64,000 nt of DNA from Candidatus Petromonas tenebris (GTDB taxonomy: Bacteria > Bacillota > Clostridia > Peptostreptococcales > Caminicellaceae): NCBI GenBank assembly GCA_014236755.1, contig JACCKY010000014.1:1-64000 (forward strand), written 5' to 3'. The notes under the pieces are model-generated. The model did not search any database. It was not told the DNA's origin and saw nothing but the letters and a program-made list of their open reading frames with translations. Shown piece after piece: positions 43,157 to 52,512 of the stretch. The translations under genes were made by a program, and so were the position numbers. Position 1 is the stretch's first letter. Each line of letters starts with the position of its first letter.

Positions 43157-44314
43157 CTACATTGCTTGTTTAAATATCCCCATAATTTCATCTAAACTTG
43201 CTTGTTTTGGATTGGTTAACCCACATGCATCTTTCAAAGCATTTTCTGAAAGTATTTTTATATCTTCTTCTTTAGCTCCTAATTCCTTCAATCCTGATGG
43301 AATACCTACATCAGCAGATAATTTTTTGATTGCTTCTATAGCTCTTTCAGCTGCCTCTTCAACTGAAAGCCCTTCGATATTTTCTCCCATAGTCTTAGCT
43401 ATATCAGCTAATCTTTCAGGTGCTACTTGAGCGTTATATTTTTGAACGTGAGGTAATAGCACCGCATTACATACTCCGTGTGGTAAGTCATAAAAACCTC
43501 CTAGCTGGTGAGCCATGGCATGAACATAACCTAAGCCTGCATTATTAAAGGCCATACCAGCTAAAAATTCAGCGTAAGCCATCTTATCTCTTGCTTCATG
43601 ATCTTCACCGTTTTCAACAACTTTTCTTAAATATTGAGAAATTAGCTCAACAGCTTTTAAAGCACAAGCATCTGTTAAAGGTGTAGCATCAGTTGATACA
43701 TATGCCTCTACTGCATGTGTTAGTGCATCCATACCTGTAGCGGCAGTTAATGATTTTGGCATTGCTAACATTAATAACGGATCATTTACTGCTAAGTTAG
43801 GTGTTGTACGCCAGTCCACAATAGCCATTTTTATGTGTCTTTCTTCATCAGTTATAATACAGAATCTTGTCATTTCACTTGCTGTTCCAGCTGTTGTATT
43901 TACCGCAACTAGAGGTAACATAGGCTTAGTCGATTTATTTACACCTTCATAATCTTTAATTGATCCTCCGTTTGAAGCAACTAAACCAATACCTTTAGCA
44001 CAATCATGAGGAGAACCTCCACCAAAAGATATGATGAAATCACAAGAATTTTCTTTTAATAATTTTAATCCATCTTCTACATTTTTAACAGTTGGGTTAG
44101 GTTGAGTACCATCAAAAATAACGTATTCTATTCCCTCTGTCTCTAATACTTCGGTTAATTTGTTTATCAAACCGATATTTACCAATACTTTGTCAGTTAC
44201 TATTAAAGCTTTTTTAAGCCCTAAAGATTTTATTTCTTTTCCTGCTTCTTTTAAACAACCAGGCCCCATTAAACTTACAGGTGGCATGAAAAATCTGAAA
44301 GTTCTATCCATCAT
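43157..44314 (-). CDS. Iron-containing alcohol dehydrogenase
   Basis: A 385-residue group III dehydrogenase. The coenzyme-binding [15 protein letters not shown] is near residues 96-110, [13 protein letters not shown] near 140, and the iron-ligand segments [14 protein letters not shown] near 195 and [26 protein letters not shown] near 264-289. It resembles the 1,3-propanediol/butanol type (about 385 residues) and probably reduces aldehydes during fermentation. It is divergent from an AraC-type regulator at 44533, the likely controller. Confidence 0.94.
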   Translation of the reverse strand: MMDRTFRFFMPPVSLMGPGCLKEAGKEIKSLGLKKALIVTDKVLVNIGLINKLTEVLETEGIEYVIFDGTQPNPTVKNVEDGLKLLKENSCDFIISFGGGSPHDCAKGIGLVASNGGSIKDYEGVNKSTKPMLPLVAVNTTAGTASEMTRFCIITDEERHIKMAIVDWRTTPNLAVNDPLLMLAMPKSLTAATGMDALTHAVEAYVSTDATPLTDACALKAVELISQYLRKVVENGEDHEARDKMAYAEFLAGMAFNNAGLGYVHAMAHQLGGFYDLPHGVCNAVLLPHVQKYNAQVAPERLADIAKTMGENIEGLSVEEAAERAIEAIKKLSADVGIPSGLKELGAKEEDIKILSENALKDACGLTNPKQASLDEIMGIFKQAM

Positions 44315-44532
44315 TTATCCTCCTTAAAAATTATTATTTCGGAAATATTTTTTACAATTCGATAATACAATATTCATTTAAAAAAAACTAACTCAAAATT
44401 TAAAAAAATAAATCAAATTTTAAAATGTGTAACTACAAGCCATAGATAAAAAATTAACACATTACGCATCTTATGATATAATTTTAATTACAATTTAACC
44501 TGTCAGAAAACTATAACAAGTGAGGTGATGTC

Positions 44533-45408
44533 ATGCTGAATAGTTTTGATAGAAATTTAGAACTTTTAAAGGGATTTGAAACTAAGTATTTAAGGATTTT
44601 ATATTATGATTTTCCAGAGCATTATAAAGATAAATATAAGTCTTATGAATATAGTAGACTATGTATGATAATAGAAGGGAAAAAAAAAATAAAAGTTAAC
44701 GAAGAAAATTTTTTCAAATATGATAGTAACCAGTTTGTTCTTTTGCCTCCTTATTCTAGTGTAGAAATGGAAATAAATACGCCCACTAAAGCTTTAGTTT
44801 TAGAACTTAATAATGACTTAATTGAAAATATAAGCAATAAAATATCTTTAGATTTTAAAATAGAAACTGGTAAATTAGTTAACAATAATTTATATATCGG
44901 GAAAAGATGTAATGAGATAAAAAATTGTATTTCAAGAATAATTAAAATATATAAAGGGACTGATAAAAACAAAGAATTTCTAATAGATTTATGTGGTCAG
45001 GAAATTATATACCATTTACTTAAAATAAAAGGTACAAATCTAATATTAAGCACAGAATATAATAATCCCATTTATAAAGCTATTAGATATATGGAAGAAA
45101 ACTATTGCCAAGCTATAAAAATAAAAAACATAGCATGGAATTTAAATATGTCTGAATCTAACTTCTCATTGTATTTTAAAAAAATAGTAGGAGTTTCACC
45201 AAAGGACTATTTAAAAAATATTAGGTTATTAAAAGCAAAAGAGCTATTAAAAAAGCATAATGTTACAGAGGTAGCTTATAGTGTAGGTTATGAAAATATA
45301 TCCTACTTTATTAAATTGTTTAAAAATAAATATGGTGTTACTCCAAAGCAGTATAAAAAAGAGGCTGTAAGTAAATTTGTGACTGGTTTAAATAACCAGG
45401 TTTCATAG
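44533..45408 (+). CDS. AraC-family transcriptional regulator
   Basis: A 291-residue regulator. Residues 1-160 form a cupin-like N-terminal domain (AraC_N type; VLLPPYSSVEMEI block near 73). Residues 185-280 hold the double helix-turn-helix (IKIKNIAWNLNMSESNFSLYFKK and then VTEVAYSVGYENISYFIKLFKNKYGVTPKQYK). It is divergently placed 218 bases from the iron-alcohol dehydrogenase, suggesting local control in response to an aldehyde or alcohol. Confidence 0.93.
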   Translation: MLNSFDRNLELLKGFETKYLRILYYDFPEHYKDKYKSYEYSRLCMIIEGKKKIKVNEENFFKYDSNQFVLLPPYSSVEMEINTPTKALVLELNNDLIENISNKISLDFKIETGKLVNNNLYIGKRCNEIKNCISRIIKIYKGTDKNKEFLIDLCGQEIIYHLLKIKGTNLILSTEYNNPIYKAIRYMEENYCQAIKIKNIAWNLNMSESNFSLYFKKIVGVSPKDYLKNIRLLKAKELLKKHNVTEVAYSVGYENISYFIKLFKNKYGVTPKQYKKEAVSKFVTGLNNQVS

Positions 45409-45473
45409 GATATTAAAATTTTCAAATATGTTAAGGTTAAAGTAAACGGATAAATCCGCCCTTAACATAATTT

Positions 45474-45656
45474 TTAAATTTTAACAAATCCACACCTTTC
45501 AGTGGCGATATCATCAATACCTAAAAGTCTTAGTGCCTCAGGTTCACATGCTACAAGGTACAATTTCGCATAATGATTGTATATTTTTTGGCATGTACCT
45601 TCACTGGCATCGATAGTGTTACTAAAATTTTTAATCGTATTTTTTTGAGACAGCAT
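45474..45656 (-). pseudogene. ISL3-like transposase fragment
   Basis: A 60-codon piece with TIDASEGTCQKIYNHYA followed by LRLLGIDDIAT. The second block resembles the LGIDEFA segment with the first catalytic Asp of ISL3-type transposases, after which the frame is lost. No other part of the element is visible. The rest of 45409-45953 shows no gene. Confidence 0.6.
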
Positions 45657-45953
45657 AAAAATATACTTTTCATATCTAAATGAATTTTTAGAAGCTAAGA
45701 ATAAAATAAGAAGGTTGATTCAGTTCAAGGTACTATGCATAGCTAATATATGCTAGTGCCTTTTTAGTTTAATTGATGTAAATCTTTTAGCAAACCCAAC
45801 AAAGTTGAAATAATACATAAAAAATAGCAAAATTTGATTAAATAGAAATTATGTGATAAATAAAAATTGGACTTTAAGAAATAAATATAAACTGTATAAT
45901 ATAACTTATACAATTAAAAAATGACCATAAGAGAGAAGAATAGGAGGAAAAAA

Positions 45954-47042
45954 ATGGGTGGAGTATGGGGTAGAAACATAAAATTATCGATTTTTGGAGA
46001 ATCTCATGGTAAGGGAGTAGGTGTAATTATAGATGGACTGCCTTCTGGAATAGAGTTAGATATTGAAGATATACAGTTTGAAATGAACAGGAGACGTCCA
46101 GGAAAGGATCCTTTTTCAACGCCTCGAAATGAAACTGATAAAGTAGAAATAATGAGTGGCTATTTTAATGATAGGACTACGGGAACACCCTTATGTGCCT
46201 TTATAGCAAATAAGGATCAGAGGTCTAAAGACTATGGAAAAACAAAGGATCTAATGAGACCCGGTCATGCAGACTATACGGGTTATCATAGGTATAGTGG
46301 ATTCAATGACTTCAGAGGAGGAGGGCATTTTTCCGGAAGACTTACGGCTCCTTTAGTTTTTGCAGGTGCCCTTTCAAAACAAATACTTAGACAAAAGGGA
46401 GTAATTATAGGAAGTCATATATATCAAATAGGGACTATAAATGATATCCCCTTTGACAAAGTAAATATAAAAGCAGAGACTTTAAATGATCTTAGAAAAA
46501 AAGACTTTCCTGTCATCGATGAGGAAAAGGGAAAAAAAATGAAGGATATGATTTTAGAAGTTAAGAAGGAAGGAGACTCCATCGGTGGAATAATAGAATG
46601 TGCTGCAATAAATCTGCCTCCAGGAGTAGGAGAACCATTTTTTGATTCTGTTGAGAGTACCCTTTCCCATCTATTGTTTTCAATTCCTGCTGTAAAGGGA
46701 GTGGAATTTGGAACAGGGTTCGATATGGCAAAAATGAAGGGTTCTAAAGCAAATGATGAATATTATATAAAAAATGATGTGGTAAAAACCTATACAAATA
46801 ATAATGGAGGAATTTTAGGAGGAATAACTAACGGAATGCCTGTAATATTCAAGGCAGCTTTTAAGCCGACTCCTTCCATATCGAAACCTCAGAGAACTGT
46901 AGATATATCTATCATGGAAAATACAGAAATACAAATAGAAGGACGGCATGACCCATGCATAGTTCAAAGGGCGATTCCAGTTGTAGAAGCCGCGACAGCC
47001 ATTGCACTCTTAGATCATTTGGTTACTGACTATAAAAAATAA
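45954..47042 (+). CDS. aroC: Chorismate synthase
   Basis: A 362-residue protein with the chorismate synthase signature near the start (FGESHGKGVGVIIDGLPSG, residues 14-32), RRRPGKDPFSTPRNETDKV near 44-62 and RPGHADYTG.HRY near 101. It converts EPSP to chorismate using reduced FMN. I start it at ATG 45954 because TAGGAGGAAA lies eight bases upstream; the longer frame from 45921 lacks a site. Other aro genes are not in view. Confidence 0.96.
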   Translation: MGGVWGRNIKLSIFGESHGKGVGVIIDGLPSGIELDIEDIQFEMNRRRPGKDPFSTPRNETDKVEIMSGYFNDRTTGTPLCAFIANKDQRSKDYGKTKDLMRPGHADYTGYHRYSGFNDFRGGGHFSGRLTAPLVFAGALSKQILRQKGVIIGSHIYQIGTINDIPFDKVNIKAETLNDLRKKDFPVIDEEKGKKMKDMILEVKKEGDSIGGIIECAAINLPPGVGEPFFDSVESTLSHLLFSIPAVKGVEFGTGFDMAKMKGSKANDEYYIKNDVVKTYTNNNGGILGGITNGMPVIFKAAFKPTPSISKPQRTVDISIMENTEIQIEGRHDPCIVQRAIPVVEAATAIALLDHLVTDYKK

Positions 47043-47123
47043 AATTTTTAACATGATTGTAAAATAGGCACAATATATTATAAAATATAAATATAAAAAT
47101 AAATTTATATAGGAGGGCTTAAG

Positions 47124-47942
47124 TTGAATACTAAGGAGATAATGGATATAGCCCTTGAATTGGCAGGACTTGAGGATATACCCGCTGATTCAGGAGTAAT
47201 AGTTGAAGGTAAAGATATCAAAAAGGTTTTAATTGGAGTAGATATGGAAACTCCAGAATTACTGCTGGGAAAAGAGCTTGGAGTAGACTGTGTCATCAGC
47301 CATCACCCTACCACAGGAAAGCCAAGGGTAAAGTTTCATAAGGTAATGGAAGTGCAGATTGACAGGATGGTTAAGTTTGGCGTTCCAATAAATAAAGCAC
47401 AGAAGGCATTAAAGAAAAAAGTAGGAAAGGTTGACAGAGCTACCCATGTAACAAATTTTGACAGAGTAGCTTCGGCTGCCAGACTCCTTAAAATGCCCTA
47501 TTTAAACATACACATGCCGGCAGATAAAATCACTGAAAACTACGTACAAAGTTTTATTGATAAAAGGTTTGAGGATAAACCAAAAGCTACATTGAAAGAT
47601 GTTATAGAAGAATTAAAAGAGATAGATGAGTACAAAAACGCAATTGCTGGGCCCGTCATAAGAGTAGGGAGTGAAAAGGATTATGCAGGAAAAATAGCAG
47701 TTCTTATGGCAGGAGGGACCAATGGTGGAGCAGATGTCTTTAAGGCCTATTTTGAAGCTGGTGTAGGAACTATCGTCTGCATGCATGTTCCTGAGGATGT
47801 CATAGAAGAAGTAGAAAAACAAAATATAGGGAATGTAATAGTTGCAGGACATATGGCAAGCGACTCCATTGGACTTAACATCATAATAAAAGAGCTTGAA
47901 AAAAAAGGCATAGAAGCAATAAAAATGTCAGGAATATTGTAG
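47124..47942 (+). CDS. Nif3-like (DUF34) dinuclear-metal protein
   Basis: A 272-residue member of the Nif3/DUF34 family (often labelled GTP cyclohydrolase I type 2). The metal-site motif ISHHPTTGKPR near residues 59-69 and the C-terminal IVAGHMASDSIGLN near 238-251 are visible. At 272 residues it lacks the inserted domain of the longer bacterial form. Its role is uncertain. It starts with TTG or ATG at 47124 after AGGAGGGC. A perfect palindromic terminator follows. Confidence 0.85.
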   Translation: MNTKEIMDIALELAGLEDIPADSGVIVEGKDIKKVLIGVDMETPELLLGKELGVDCVISHHPTTGKPRVKFHKVMEVQIDRMVKFGVPINKAQKALKKKVGKVDRATHVTNFDRVASAARLLKMPYLNIHMPADKITENYVQSFIDKRFEDKPKATLKDVIEELKEIDEYKNAIAGPVIRVGSEKDYAGKIAVLMAGGTNGGADVFKAYFEAGVGTIVCMHVPEDVIEEVEKQNIGNVIVAGHMASDSIGLNIIIKELEKKGIEAIKMSGIL

Positions 47943-47950
47943 TAAATATA

Positions 47951-47980
47951 AGACCTCTGACTAAATTTAGTCAGAGGTCT
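47951..47980. terminator. Perfect palindromic terminator after the Nif3-like gene
   Basis: AGACCTCTGACTAAA and its exact complement TTTAGTCAGAGGTCT form a 15-base stem, followed by TATATTTTCC. Confidence 0.85.
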
Positions 47981-48160
47981 TATATTTTCCATAAAATAAA
48001 ACCTTTGTTTTAAATATTGAAGAAATACCATATATTTATAAAAGACTTTGTTTTTTAAAACAAAAAGTTGTATAATATATTTTAAATAAAAGGAATTTTC
48101 ACAATTTTATAGAATAGTATAAAAAATATGAAATAATTGATGAAGATAAGGAGGAAGAAT

Positions 48161-50233
48161 ATGAAGAACTATAAGGTTGACCAAATAAGAAACATTGCAT
48201 TATTAGGACATGGTGGCAGCGGAAAGACTACTTTAGTTGAATCAATGCTTTATACTACAAAGGTTATCAAGCGAATGGGCAAGGTCGAAGAAGGAAATAC
48301 AGTATCGGATTTTGATAAAGAAGAAATAGCAAGAAAGTTTTCAATTGGAACTTCAGTTATTCCTGTAGAGTGGAATAATTCTAAATATAATATTTTAGAT
48401 GCTCCAGGATATTTTGATTTTGCAGGAGAAGTAATTAGTGCCCTTAGAGTTGCCGGCGGAGCAATAATAATGTTGGATGCTACTGCAGGTGTAGAAGTTG
48501 GAACAGAAAAGGCATGGAGATATACTGAAGAGAGAAAAATGCCAAAGCTTATCTTCATAAATAAGATGGACAAGGAAAACGTTAACTATGAAAAACTGAT
48601 AAATGAGTTAAGGGATACTTTCGGCAAAAAAATAGCTCCCTTTGCTATACCAATGGGAGAAGGTGAAGCTTTTAAAGGATTTGTAAATGTTGTAGACCTT
48701 GTAGGTAGAGAATATAACGGTAAGGAATGTGTGGACGTAGAAGTGCCGGAAGATATGCACGCCATGATAGATCCTGTTAGAGAGATGTTAATCGAATCAG
48801 TTGCGGAAAGTGATGAAGAACTTTTAGAAAAATACTTTGAAGGAGAAGAATTTACAACGGAAGAGATACATGAAGGCCTAAGGAAGGGTGTCTTAGCCGG
48901 TGAAGTAGTTCCAGTTTTAGTAGGATCTACTGCAAATAACATAGGTATTCATACGCTTCTTGACATGATATATGATTATATGCCGACTCCTAAGGATATG
49001 CATGATGGAATTTATGAAGGTATTAACCCTAAAAACGATGAACCGACAACTAGGAAGGTAGATGAAAAAGAGCCTTTCTCAGCACTAGTATTCAAAACTA
49101 TTGTTGACCCCTTTGTAGGTAAAATTTCATTATTTAAGGTTTACTCGGGAAAATTGACTAAAGATATGGAAGTTATCAATGCAAATAAGGACGAGACAGA
49201 AAAAATAGGTAGTCTTTTTATGCTGAGAGGTAAAAATCAGCTTGAATGCAGTGAAGTTGTAGCCGGAGATATAGGAGCAACTGCAAAGCTTCAACATACA
49301 GAGACAGGAGATACTCTCTGTGATAAAAATGCTCCAATTAAATACGAAGGAATTAAATTCCCAGAGCCATGCTTGTTTATGGCGGTTGAACCAAAGTCAA
49401 AAGGTGACGAGGAAAAGATAGGTACTGCACTTCATAGATTAACTGAGGAAGATCCAACATTTATAGTTGAAAGGAATAATGAGACTAAGCAGCTTCTTAT
49501 AGGAGGTCAAGGAAGCATACAGCTTACAGTAATTACTCATAAGCTGAAAAACAATTTTGGAGTTGAGGTAGAACTTTCCGAGCCTAAAGTAGCCTATAGG
49601 GAAACTATCAAGGGAACCGCAAGCGTTCAAGGAAAACACAAGAAACAAAGTGGTGGAGCAGGTCAGTATGGAGATGTTCATATAAGATTTGAACCTTCTA
49701 CTAAAGAATTTGAGTTCCATGAAGAGATATTCGGTGGAGCTGTTCCAAAGCAGTATATACCTGCCGTTGAAAAAGGACTTAGGGAGTCAATGGAGAAAGG
49801 TGTGCTTGCAGGGTATCCCGTAGTAAACGTTAAAGCAACCCTGTTTGATGGTTCCTACCATTCAGTAGACTCAAGTGAGATGGCATTTAAGATTGCAGCT
49901 TCTTTAGCATTTAAGAAGGGAATACAACAGGCAAAACCTGTACTTCTAGAACCTATTATGCACGTTGAGATATTGGTTCCTGAAGAATACATGGGGGATA
50001 TAATGGGAGATATGAACAAGAGAAGAGGTAGAATACTAGGTATGGAACCTCAGAAAGACGGTTATCAGCTTGTAATCGCTGAAGCTCCTCAAGCCGAGAT
50101 GTTTTCTTATGCTCCTGACCTTCGCTCAATGACCCAGGCTAGAGGAAGCTTTACAATGAGATTTGAAAAATATGAAGAGGTACCGAACCAATTGGCGAGT
50201 AAAATAATTGAAGCTGCTGCAGCAAAAGAATAG
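48161..50233 (+). CDS. Elongation factor G-like GTPase (EF-G2 type)
   Basis: A 690-residue five-domain translational GTPase. G1 reads GHGGSGKTTLVE near residues 17-28 rather than the AHIDAGKT of canonical EF-G, G3 is DAPGYFDFAGE near 76 and G4 is NKMDKEN near 130. Later blocks are KQSGGAGQYGDVHI near 494 and the domain V segment RRGRILGMEPQ near 623. The G1 form marks the EF-G-like (EF-G2) group found beside canonical fusA in many Firmicutes; its role is not settled. I start it at ATG 48161 after AAGGAGGAAG. It is monocistronic. Confidence 0.9.
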   Translation: MKNYKVDQIRNIALLGHGGSGKTTLVESMLYTTKVIKRMGKVEEGNTVSDFDKEEIARKFSIGTSVIPVEWNNSKYNILDAPGYFDFAGEVISALRVAGGAIIMLDATAGVEVGTEKAWRYTEERKMPKLIFINKMDKENVNYEKLINELRDTFGKKIAPFAIPMGEGEAFKGFVNVVDLVGREYNGKECVDVEVPEDMHAMIDPVREMLIESVAESDEELLEKYFEGEEFTTEEIHEGLRKGVLAGEVVPVLVGSTANNIGIHTLLDMIYDYMPTPKDMHDGIYEGINPKNDEPTTRKVDEKEPFSALVFKTIVDPFVGKISLFKVYSGKLTKDMEVINANKDETEKIGSLFMLRGKNQLECSEVVAGDIGATAKLQHTETGDTLCDKNAPIKYEGIKFPEPCLFMAVEPKSKGDEEKIGTALHRLTEEDPTFIVERNNETKQLLIGGQGSIQLTVITHKLKNNFGVEVELSEPKVAYRETIKGTASVQGKHKKQSGGAGQYGDVHIRFEPSTKEFEFHEEIFGGAVPKQYIPAVEKGLRESMEKGVLAGYPVVNVKATLFDGSYHSVDSSEMAFKIAASLAFKKGIQQAKPVLLEPIMHVEILVPEEYMGDIMGDMNKRRGRILGMEPQKDGYQLVIAEAPQAEMFSYAPDLRSMTQARGSFTMRFEKYEEVPNQLASKIIEAAAAKE

Positions 50234-50244
50234 ATTATACTAAA

Positions 50245-50272
50245 AAGCCCCTACAGTGAATCGTAGGGGCTT
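50245..50272 (+). terminator. Intrinsic terminator after the EF-G-like gene
   Basis: AAGCCCCTAC pairs with GTAGGGGCTT around AGTGAATC; only AAATTTG follows. Confidence 0.8.
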
Positions 50273-50438
50273 AAATTTGTTATATAGCAATGAACAAAGA
50301 ATTAAAAAGAAAATATAAGAATTAATGAAAAAATAATTAAAAACTATAAGATGATAAGAAAAAATCGTATATTTTCAAAGAATATGAGCAAAAATAAAAC
50401 TTGAAAATCTAAAAAAGATTTATTATTATCAAATCAAG

Positions 50439-50455
50439 GTCAAAGAAAGTCAAAG
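50439..50455 (+). promoter_or_regulatory. CtsR operator
   Basis: GGTCAAAGAAAGTCAAA contains the direct heptad repeat (GTCAAA-N4-GTCAAA) recognised by CtsR, directly in front of ctsR. It indicates autoregulated heat and protein-stress control of the ctsR-mcsA-mcsB-clpC operon. Confidence 0.9.
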
Positions 50456-50470
50456 TAAAAAGGTGATATT

Positions 50471-50926
50471 ATGGCTAGACTGAGTGATCTAATAGAAGCA
50501 TTTATAAAGGAAATGCTTAGAAATTCTGAAAAAAGGGCAATTGAAATTAAAAGAAATGAGCTTGCAAATAATTTTAACTGTGCCCCATCTCAAATAAACT
50601 ATGTATTGTCAACGCGATTTACAATAGAGAGGGGATACGCTGTTGAAAGTAAACGTGGGGGCGGAGGTCATATAAGGATTATCAGACTGGATGTAGATGA
50701 TAAGCAGCATATATACAGTATGATAAATCAAATAGGTGATAGTATTAATATGATGAAGGCTATATCTATAGTTAATTTTCTCCTTGAAAAGGGTATTATT
50801 AAAGAAAGAGAAGCCAAAATTATGTTAGCAGCCATTAACAATAGGACGCTTAGCGTGGATTCTGAAGTAAAGAATAATGTAAGGGCAAGTGTTTTAAAAT
50901 CTATGCTTGCGTCTCTTTTAAGATAG
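50471..50926 (+). CDS. ctsR: CtsR, heat-shock repressor
   Basis: A 151-residue winged-helix repressor. ELANNFNCAPSQINYVLSTRFT near residues 35-56 is the DNA-binding helix-turn-helix, and VESKRGGGGHIRII near 62-75 is the glycine-rich wing that senses heat. It represses the operon it heads through the operator at 50439. McsA and McsB encoded downstream modulate it, and ClpC degrades it. Confidence 0.96.
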   Translation: MARLSDLIEAFIKEMLRNSEKRAIEIKRNELANNFNCAPSQINYVLSTRFTIERGYAVESKRGGGGHIRIIRLDVDDKQHIYSMINQIGDSINMMKAISIVNFLLEKGIIKEREAKIMLAAINNRTLSVDSEVKNNVRASVLKSMLASLLR

Positions 50927-50936
50927 GAGGGGTAGT

Positions 50937-51449
50937 ATGATTTGTCAAAAGTGTAATGAAAAAGAAGCTACTGTTCATGTTACCAAAATTGTTAACAATC
51001 AGAAAACTGAAATGCACTTGTGTGAAGAATGTGCCAGAAAAAATGATGGCATAGCCTTTGAAACTCCATTTACAATAAATAATTTTTTAACGGGACTTCT
51101 GGATTCGATTCATAGCTCACCAATTAAGGTGGACTATATTAAAACTACCACTTGTAGTAAGTGTGGAATGAATTACGGTAAATTCAAGCAGCTTGGAAGA
51201 CTTGGCTGCTCCGAGTGCTATAAGACCTTTAATGAAAAACTGATGCCTCTTATAAAGAGGGTCCATGGAAGTGAGAATCATACAGGAAAGGTGCCTAAGA
51301 AGGCAGGTAGTCAAATCAGACTAAGACGTAGAGTTCTAAATCTCAAAAAAGAGCTTCGAAGAGCAATTGATAAAGAAGAATTTGAAAGGGCAGCTCAGCT
51401 TAGAGATGAAATAAAGCTTTTGGAAAAAGATTTAGAAAAAAGTGAGTAG
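50937..51449 (+). CDS. mcsA: McsA, activator of the McsB arginine kinase
   Basis: A 170-residue protein with paired zinc-binding cysteines (CQKC near 3, CEEC near 28, CSKC near 77, CSEC near 94) and a C-terminal UVR motif (EEFERAAQLRDEIKLLEKDL). It binds and stimulates McsB. It starts 10 bases after ctsR behind AGGAGGGG and is cotranscribed. Confidence 0.95.
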   Translation: MICQKCNEKEATVHVTKIVNNQKTEMHLCEECARKNDGIAFETPFTINNFLTGLLDSIHSSPIKVDYIKTTTCSKCGMNYGKFKQLGRLGCSECYKTFNEKLMPLIKRVHGSENHTGKVPKKAGSQIRLRRRVLNLKKELRRAIDKEEFERAAQLRDEIKLLEKDLEKSE

Positions 51450-51460
51450 GGGGTAGTAAT

Positions 51461-52498
51461 ATGACTAAATGGATAAACGGTGAAGGGCCTCTTGATGATA
51501 TAGTTATAAGTAGCCGCATAAGACTAGCAAGAAACCTGGAGGAATATCCATTTCCTATTGCCCTTACCAATGAAAAGAGTAAAGAAGTAATTAAAAAAAT
51601 AAGTGATGCCATCATAAATGGCAATACAGCTCTAAAGGATGATTTTTCCCTTATTGAAATAGACAAAATTTCTGATAATGAAAAGCAGGTTCTTATAGAA
51701 AAACATCTTATAAGTCCTAACTTAGTAGAGACTCCACAAAAAAGTGCAGTCCTTATAAATAAAGATGAGTCTGTTAGTATTATGATTAATGAAGAGGATC
51801 ATCTTCGTATTCAATGTCTTTTCCCGGGGTTTCAGCTTGATGAGACTTGGGATTTGGCAGATAAGATAGATGACATTTTGGAAGAGAATATACAATATGC
51901 TTTTGACGAAAAAATTGGCTATCTTACCTCTTGTCCAACCAATGTAGGTACAGGTATAAGAGCATCCGTAATGATTCATTTGCCCGCTTTAACAATAACC
52001 GGATATATGGATAGGATTCTTCAGGCAGCTAACCAGATAGGATTGACGGTTAGGGGGTTATATGGAGAAGGTACTGAATCTGAAGGAAATATATACCAGA
52101 TATCAAATCAGGTGACATTAGGGAGAGCGGAGGAAGAAATAATAGATACTCTAAAGGAAGTCACCAAGCAGATAATGGGCAAGGAGCATGATGCTAGGGC
52201 AACTCTTCTTGCAAATAACAGAATAAAACTGGAGGATAAGATATGCAGATCCTTTGGTATATTAACAAATGCAAGGATAATAGGATCTAAGGAAGCCTTA
52301 AGGCTTATTTCAGATGTAAGGTTGGGAATAGACCTGGGTATAATACAAAATGTTGATGTCAAGACTATTAATAATCTTATGATAGAAATTCAAGCAGGGG
52401 TCCTTCAAAAGATATATGGCAAGAGCCTCAGTGCTAACGAAAGGGATATAAAAAGAGCAAAACTAATTAGAAAAAAACTAAACTTAAATAAGGAATAA
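51461..52498 (+). CDS. mcsB: McsB, protein arginine kinase
   Basis: A 345-residue phosphagen-kinase-like enzyme: [17 protein letters not shown] near residues 16-32 (nucleotide-binding arginines), [21 protein letters not shown] near 165-185 and [20 protein letters not shown] near 205-224, the family signature. It phosphorylates arginines on damaged proteins, marking them for ClpCP, and inactivates CtsR. Operon position between mcsA and clpC is standard. Confidence 0.96.
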   Translation: MTKWINGEGPLDDIVISSRIRLARNLEEYPFPIALTNEKSKEVIKKISDAIINGNTALKDDFSLIEIDKISDNEKQVLIEKHLISPNLVETPQKSAVLINKDESVSIMINEEDHLRIQCLFPGFQLDETWDLADKIDDILEENIQYAFDEKIGYLTSCPTNVGTGIRASVMIHLPALTITGYMDRILQAANQIGLTVRGLYGEGTESEGNIYQISNQVTLGRAEEEIIDTLKEVTKQIMGKEHDARATLLANNRIKLEDKICRSFGILTNARIIGSKEALRLISDVRLGIDLGIIQNVDVKTINNLMIEIQAGVLQKIYGKSLSANERDIKRAKLIRKKLNLNKE

Positions 52499-52512
52499 AG
52501 GAGGTAAAATCT